Below are positions 6,877 to 8,583 of a DNA stretch of 8,583 bases, piece by piece (position 1 is the stretch's first letter; each line of letters starts with the position of its first letter). Origin of the DNA: Desulfobacteraceae bacterium. GTDB taxonomy: Bacteria > Desulfobacterota > Desulfobacteria > Desulfobacterales > ETH-SRB1. The stretch is taken from contig DAOWEW010000118.1 in NCBI GenBank assembly GCA_030638305.1, forward strand, positions 1 to 8,583. Direction: 5' to 3'. The position numbers and the translations under genes were made by a program. The notes under the pieces are model-generated. The model had not been told where the DNA came from. It worked only from the letters and a program-made list of their open reading frames with translations, and did not search any database.

Positions 6877-7071
6877 CTATATCTCTCTGGCTGAGCCGAT
6901 AACATGCAGCCCGTAAACAGTACGTGCAATCTTTCTGGCTTTGCGCTCATCAAGCAGGACAAAATTAGCATTTAACTCTCCGGCAAGTTCAATTACAGCA
7001 GCTTCTCCAGAATCAAGAGATGTCTCCAATAAAGGGTTTGCCAGACTGGAAAGTGTTTTAACCTTTATCCA
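6877..7071 (-). pseudogene. DUF3368-type PIN protein, C-terminal fragment
   Basis: A 64-codon stretch without a start begins WIKVKTLSSLANPLLE and continues LDSGEAAVIELA, then NFVLLDERKARKIAR and GLHVIGSAREI, ending in TAG. The order W-I-x-V, D-x-GEAxxIxLA, LLDERKxRxIA, GLxVIG is the second half of DUF3368, a predicted PIN-like nuclease family found as the toxin of UPF0175 antitoxins. The Asp of LLDE is a conserved acidic residue. The family normally continues with a G-x-L-x-x-A-K segment and some 30 more residues. Here it stops early, so the fragment is broken at both ends. An in-frame TGA upstream (7105-7107) precludes a longer reading. The matching N-terminal codons lie at 7893-7973. Confidence 0.7.
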
Positions 7072-7096
7072 TTTTATCTTTATGATAAAGATAAAA
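7072..7096. repeat. Perfect 25-bp palindrome at the break point of the DUF3368 fragment
   Basis: The arms TTTTATCTTTAT and ATAAAGATAAAA are exact inverted copies around a single central G (7084). The palindrome touches the first codon of DUF3368 homology at 7071. It could be an operator, a hairpin, or a scar of the rearrangement. I see nothing that decides. Confidence 0.8.
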
Positions 7097-7109
7097 ACTA
7101 TCGGTCAAA

Positions 7110-7130
7110 TACCGCCTTTCAAAAGCGGTA
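7110..7130. terminator. Weak hairpin after the PIN toxin gene
   Basis: TACCGC and GCGGTA form a 6-bp stem with a 9-base loop, 30 bp beyond the toxin stop. On the minus strand the T-run comes only about 15-20 bases later, so a rho-independent terminator is doubtful. Confidence 0.25.
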
Positions 7131-7159
7131 CGGCTTTGCCCAGCATGGTTAGCCCAAAC

Positions 7160-7591
7160 TCAGTCATTTCCCTCATCATTCCAGGGATTGATAATGGACA
7201 ATTTACTTGCTTGAAAGTCCTTTTCATTTCTTGTCACTAAGATGAGATTATAAGTATAGGCTGTAGCAGCAATAAGGCTGTCTATTGAAGACATGGGCAT
7301 CCCTTCTTTTTCAGCTTTTCCTTGCATTACGCCCCAATTCTCCGCAACAGTGATATCAATGGAATGAATACGATCTTGGTAATTCTCTAATAGCGTATTA
7401 AGCCAATCTGTCAATCTTTCTTTCTTCTTTGATTCAGGAAGTTTAGTCAATCCTTTTCGGATTTCACCTATAATAAGGGAACATAAAAATAATCGTTCCG
7501 ATGGGATACTATCTATCCACATAATTACCCTTGAACTAGGAGCAGGTTTCACAATTTCTGATATTACACAAGTATCAAGTAAATAATTCAC
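7160..7591 (-). CDS. PIN-domain toxin, FitB/VapC-like
   Basis: This 143-residue protein has the full PIN layout of a type II toxin ribonuclease that would cleave RNA using bound metal. LLDTCVISE (4-12) holds the first Asp (Asp6), and IGEIRKGL (41-48) holds Glu43. SSIDSLIAATA (101-111) holds Asp104, and LVTRNEKDF (118-126) supplies the fourth acidic site. The terminal NPW (136-138) is typical of the FitB-like subgroup. The start is GTG at 7591, sharing GTGA with the stop of the upstream antitoxin gene, so translation is coupled. All catalytic positions are present, so I expect an active toxin. The RNA target cannot be predicted. The pair sits between two fragments of a DUF3368 gene. Confidence 0.92.
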   Translation of the reverse strand: MNYLLDTCVISEIVKPAPSSRVIMWIDSIPSERLFLCSLIIGEIRKGLTKLPESKKKERLTDWLNTLLENYQDRIHSIDITVAENWGVMQGKAEKEGMPMSSIDSLIAATAYTYNLILVTRNEKDFQASKLSIINPWNDEGND

Positions 7592-7839
7592 AATTCGATA
7601 CTCCTTGGGTAATCTTGTCGTCTTTCGATTTCAAAATCTTCGTCCATTTTGGGACAGTTTAATAAAAACTCTTTGAAACTTGGTTTATTAGAAACTAAAT
7701 CCTCATAATCCATAACTGAAATGACAACAACTGCCTTTGCTCCTCGGCGTGTCACATACTGAGGACCTATCTTTAACGCATTTTCTACAACCCTACTGAA
7801 TTGTGCTTTGGCATCTTGTAATTTCCAAATTGCTTTCAT
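7588..7839 (-). CDS. Phd/YefM-family antitoxin
   Basis: This 83-residue protein starts MKAIWKLQDAKAQFSRVVEN and continues with GPQYVTRRGAKAVVVISVMD and YEDL. This is the canonical Phd/YefM N-terminal DNA-binding and dimerisation fold (residues 2-49). The charged tail (about 50-83, ending DYPRSIEL) would wrap and block the PIN toxin. The ATG has a strong ribosome binding site, GGAAGGA, 3-4 bases upstream. It overlaps the toxin gene by 4 bases. Like other family members it probably represses its own promoter; a palindrome lies over the presumed -10 box. Confidence 0.93.
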   Translation of the reverse strand: MKAIWKLQDAKAQFSRVVENALKIGPQYVTRRGAKAVVVISVMDYEDLVSNKPSFKEFLLNCPKMDEDFEIERRQDYPRSIEL

Positions 7840-7867
7840 AATCCTTCCTTCTTATAAATGTATAGTC

Positions 7868-7896
7868 AGACTAGTCTAAATATAAATAATTGTCAA
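7868..7896 (-). promoter_or_regulatory. Promoter and probable operator of the phd-toxin operon
   Basis: On the minus strand a perfect -35 TTGACA (7896-7891) is followed after 17 bp by TAGTCT (7873-7868) as a weak -10. The -10 lies inside the palindrome AGACTAGTCT (7868-7877), extended by imperfect flanks. Phd/YefM antitoxins bind short palindromes over their own promoter, so this is a plausible autoregulatory site. Transcription would start near 7861, about 20 bases before the ATG. Confidence 0.6.
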
Positions 7897-7973
7897 CACT
7901 CTTTTGAAGGATTAATGGGGGTTTTGTATTTTAAAGGGGTATGAGAGGTATCGCAAATCATCTTACCGTTCAT
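7893..7973 (-). pseudogene. DUF3368-type PIN protein, first codons only
   Basis: The ATG at 7973 begins MNGKMICDTSH. The motif I-C-D-T-S matches the start of DUF3368 proteins, where the Asp is the first acidic PIN residue. Family resemblance ends there; the frame runs on for 15 unrelated codons to a TGA within the phd promoter. The start overlaps the stop of the UPF0175 remnant in ATGA, the usual UPF0175-DUF3368 coupling. With the fragment at 6877-7071 it brackets the phd-toxin operon. About 45-50 middle residues of the family are missing. Confidence 0.55.
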
Positions 7974-8139
7974 ATGTCCATATCCGCAAATTCAGCATTG
8001 ATTTCCGTCTGATCCCATTCCACGCTGGCCGCGCCATACTGCCGACAGTTCAGCAAAAATTTTACACGCGACACGCCAGCTATCTGCTCGCTCTGTCCAG
8101 ATGTAAGACGTCCCATTTCGCTTCTTTATAGGCTTTCAT
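7970..8139 (-). pseudogene. UPF0175-family antitoxin, truncated and frameshifted
   Basis: A 48-codon frame from ATG 8116 to TGA 7970 reads MGRLTSGQSEQIAGVSRVKF and then LLNCRQYGAASVEWDQTEIN. The order GRLTxGQxxxxAGVSRxxF...YG matches the helix-turn-helix half of UPF0175 proteins. A preceding piece in another frame, MKAYKEA (from 8139), resembles the family's KxYKEG lead-in, implying a 1-base loss or equivalent near 8117-8120. The N-terminal 30 or so residues are absent; repeat copy f begins 16 bp upstream of the MKAYKEA codon. Confidence 0.6.
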
Positions 8140-8154
8140 ATCATTGCTTTATTA

Positions 8155-8259
8155 TTTAGCCGCGGACTTACGCGGACAAACGTGGACATTTTCATCTGTC
8201 GACTTGACAGAAAAACAACTATCATGCCCTTCGGGCAAATTTAGAACCATTCGCTTAAT
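8155..8259 (+). repeat. Modular intergenic repeat, copy f (complete)
   Basis: Head TTAGCCGCGGACTTAC begins at 8156 with units at 8162, 8172 and 8182 (10-bp spacing). Hairpin 1 is TCTGTC-GACTT-GACAGA (8195-8211), a 6-bp stem with the outermost pair lost. Hairpin 2 is TGCCC-TTC-GGGCA (8225-8237). The extension TTTAGAACCATTCGCTTAA (8241-8259) matches copy b but here no gene ends in it. Confidence 0.85.
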
Positions 8260-8320
8260 TTCTGCCTTTTCAATGTGGTTTCTATGTTAAAAATCTAATC
8301 GTTCTTTCCATTTTTATGTT

Positions 8321-8338
8321 AATTATCCTTGGATAATT
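8321..8338. repeat. Perfect 8-bp inverted repeat
   Basis: AATTATCC-TT-GGATAATT is an 18-bp palindrome in the gene-free stretch 8260-8373, between repeat copies f and g. I see nothing else in that stretch, which is AT-rich. Confidence 0.7.
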
Positions 8339-8373
8339 TACAAAAATCCTCGAAGGTTTTTATTTCTTTTTAA

Positions 8374-8437
8374 AAAAATAGCTTGCCCTTCGGGTAAAAA
8401 TAAAGTCTGCGATTATCTGCGTGAGTCTGCGGCTAAA
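8374..8437 (-). repeat. Modular intergenic repeat, copy g (head inverted)
   Basis: The head reads on the minus strand, TTAGCCGCAGACTCAC from 8436 downward, with three 10-bp units. The adjacent tail, TAGCTTGCCCTTCGGGTAAA on the plus strand (8379-8398), keeps the orientation seen in copy f. So the head is flipped relative to its tail. Together f and g bound a 281-bp segment with inverted head repeats at its ends. Confidence 0.75.
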
Positions 8438-8459
8438 TTTCCTTTGAGTGTAACCAAAA

Positions 8460-8583
8460 TTAAGCAGCCATTTTTTCCTGTACATTCATCAACTTATATT
8501 CATCAGGAAAAAATGTATTATTTTTAGCCTGTGCTGTAAAAAATTCCCAGTATTCATCCCAATCCTTACTTTTTGCCACTGAA
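8460..8583 (-). CDS. Unidentified protein, C-terminal end (cut by window edge)
   Basis: An open frame from the right edge ends at TAA 8460-8462. It reads SVAKSKDWDEYWEFFTAQAK and then NNTFFPDEYKLMNVQEKMAA. It is acidic and aromatic-rich and recalls the tails of some small antitoxins, but that is a loose impression. It keeps the strand and the 3'-side repeat seen for its neighbours, with copy g 23 bp past the stop. Only 41 codons are visible. Confidence 0.5.
   Translation of the reverse strand, partial: SVAKSKDWDEYWEFFTAQAKNNTFFPDEYKLMNVQEKMAA

Noticed and set aside
7105..7167. 20-codon frame overlapping the PIN toxin stop (MTEFGLTMLGKAV...)
   Set aside because: It overlaps the stop in a suggestive way, but it is very short, matches nothing I know and ends near the weak hairpin. 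I treat it as chance.
4655..8436. Integron cassette array with attC sites
   Set aside because: The cassette geometry fits, but the repeats lack paired RYYYAAC / GTTRRRY core arms at their ends and no integrase gene or attI is visible.
1385..8436. CRISPR array
   Set aside because: Repeat copies are hundreds of bases apart with genes between them. The 10-bp units within heads are far too short and lack spacers.

Overview
The window is AT-rich (about 40% G+C by eye). Every gene I can support lies on the minus strand, so transcription runs from high to low coordinates. The gene families and three kinds of dispersed intergenic repeat suggest an environmental Gram-negative bacterium, possibly a sulfate-reducer-like Desulfobacterota. 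That assignment rests on general familiarity, not a search. I see no tRNA, rRNA, CRISPR array, transposase or integrase.

Left part (1-4605) is a piece of an exopolysaccharide or glycan gene cluster. In transcription order it holds UDP-glucose 6-dehydrogenase (ugd), a large polysaccharide-deacetylase-family protein, a family 4 glycosyltransferase, and the first 52 codons of a Gfo/Idh/MocA sugar-nucleotide oxidoreductase. Ugd would supply UDP-glucuronate, the oxidoreductase could modify a nucleotide sugar, the glycosyltransferase would add a sugar, and the deacetylase-like protein would act on the glycan.

Right part (4606-8583) is an accessory region of small genes separated by repeats. In coordinate order it holds: a coiled-coil membrane protein gene; a two-gene module that looks like a TumE/DUF6516-type toxin with its antitoxin; a second, frameshifted copy of the coiled-coil gene; an intact Phd/YefM antitoxin plus FitB/VapC-like PIN toxin pair; broken remains of a UPF0175 plus DUF3368 module lying on both sides of that pair; and the 3' end of an unidentified gene. 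The DUF3368 gene appears to have been split: its first codons lie upstream of phd and its C-terminal half lies downstream of the PIN toxin gene.

The most distinctive repeat is modular. A head TTAGCCGCRGAC carries 2-3 units spaced exactly 10 bp apart. It is followed by a 7-bp hairpin with a GACYT loop, then a tail ATCATGCCCTTCGGGCAAAT that forms a second small hairpin. Copies or parts start near 1383, 4655, 4701, 5259, 6033, 6662, 8155 and 8374 (the last head is inverted). They fall on the 3' side of genes, and two end at a stop codon. The first hairpin shows paired base changes between copies. The layout looks like a row of repeat-bounded cassettes, several of them toxin-antitoxin modules, but no recombinase is visible.
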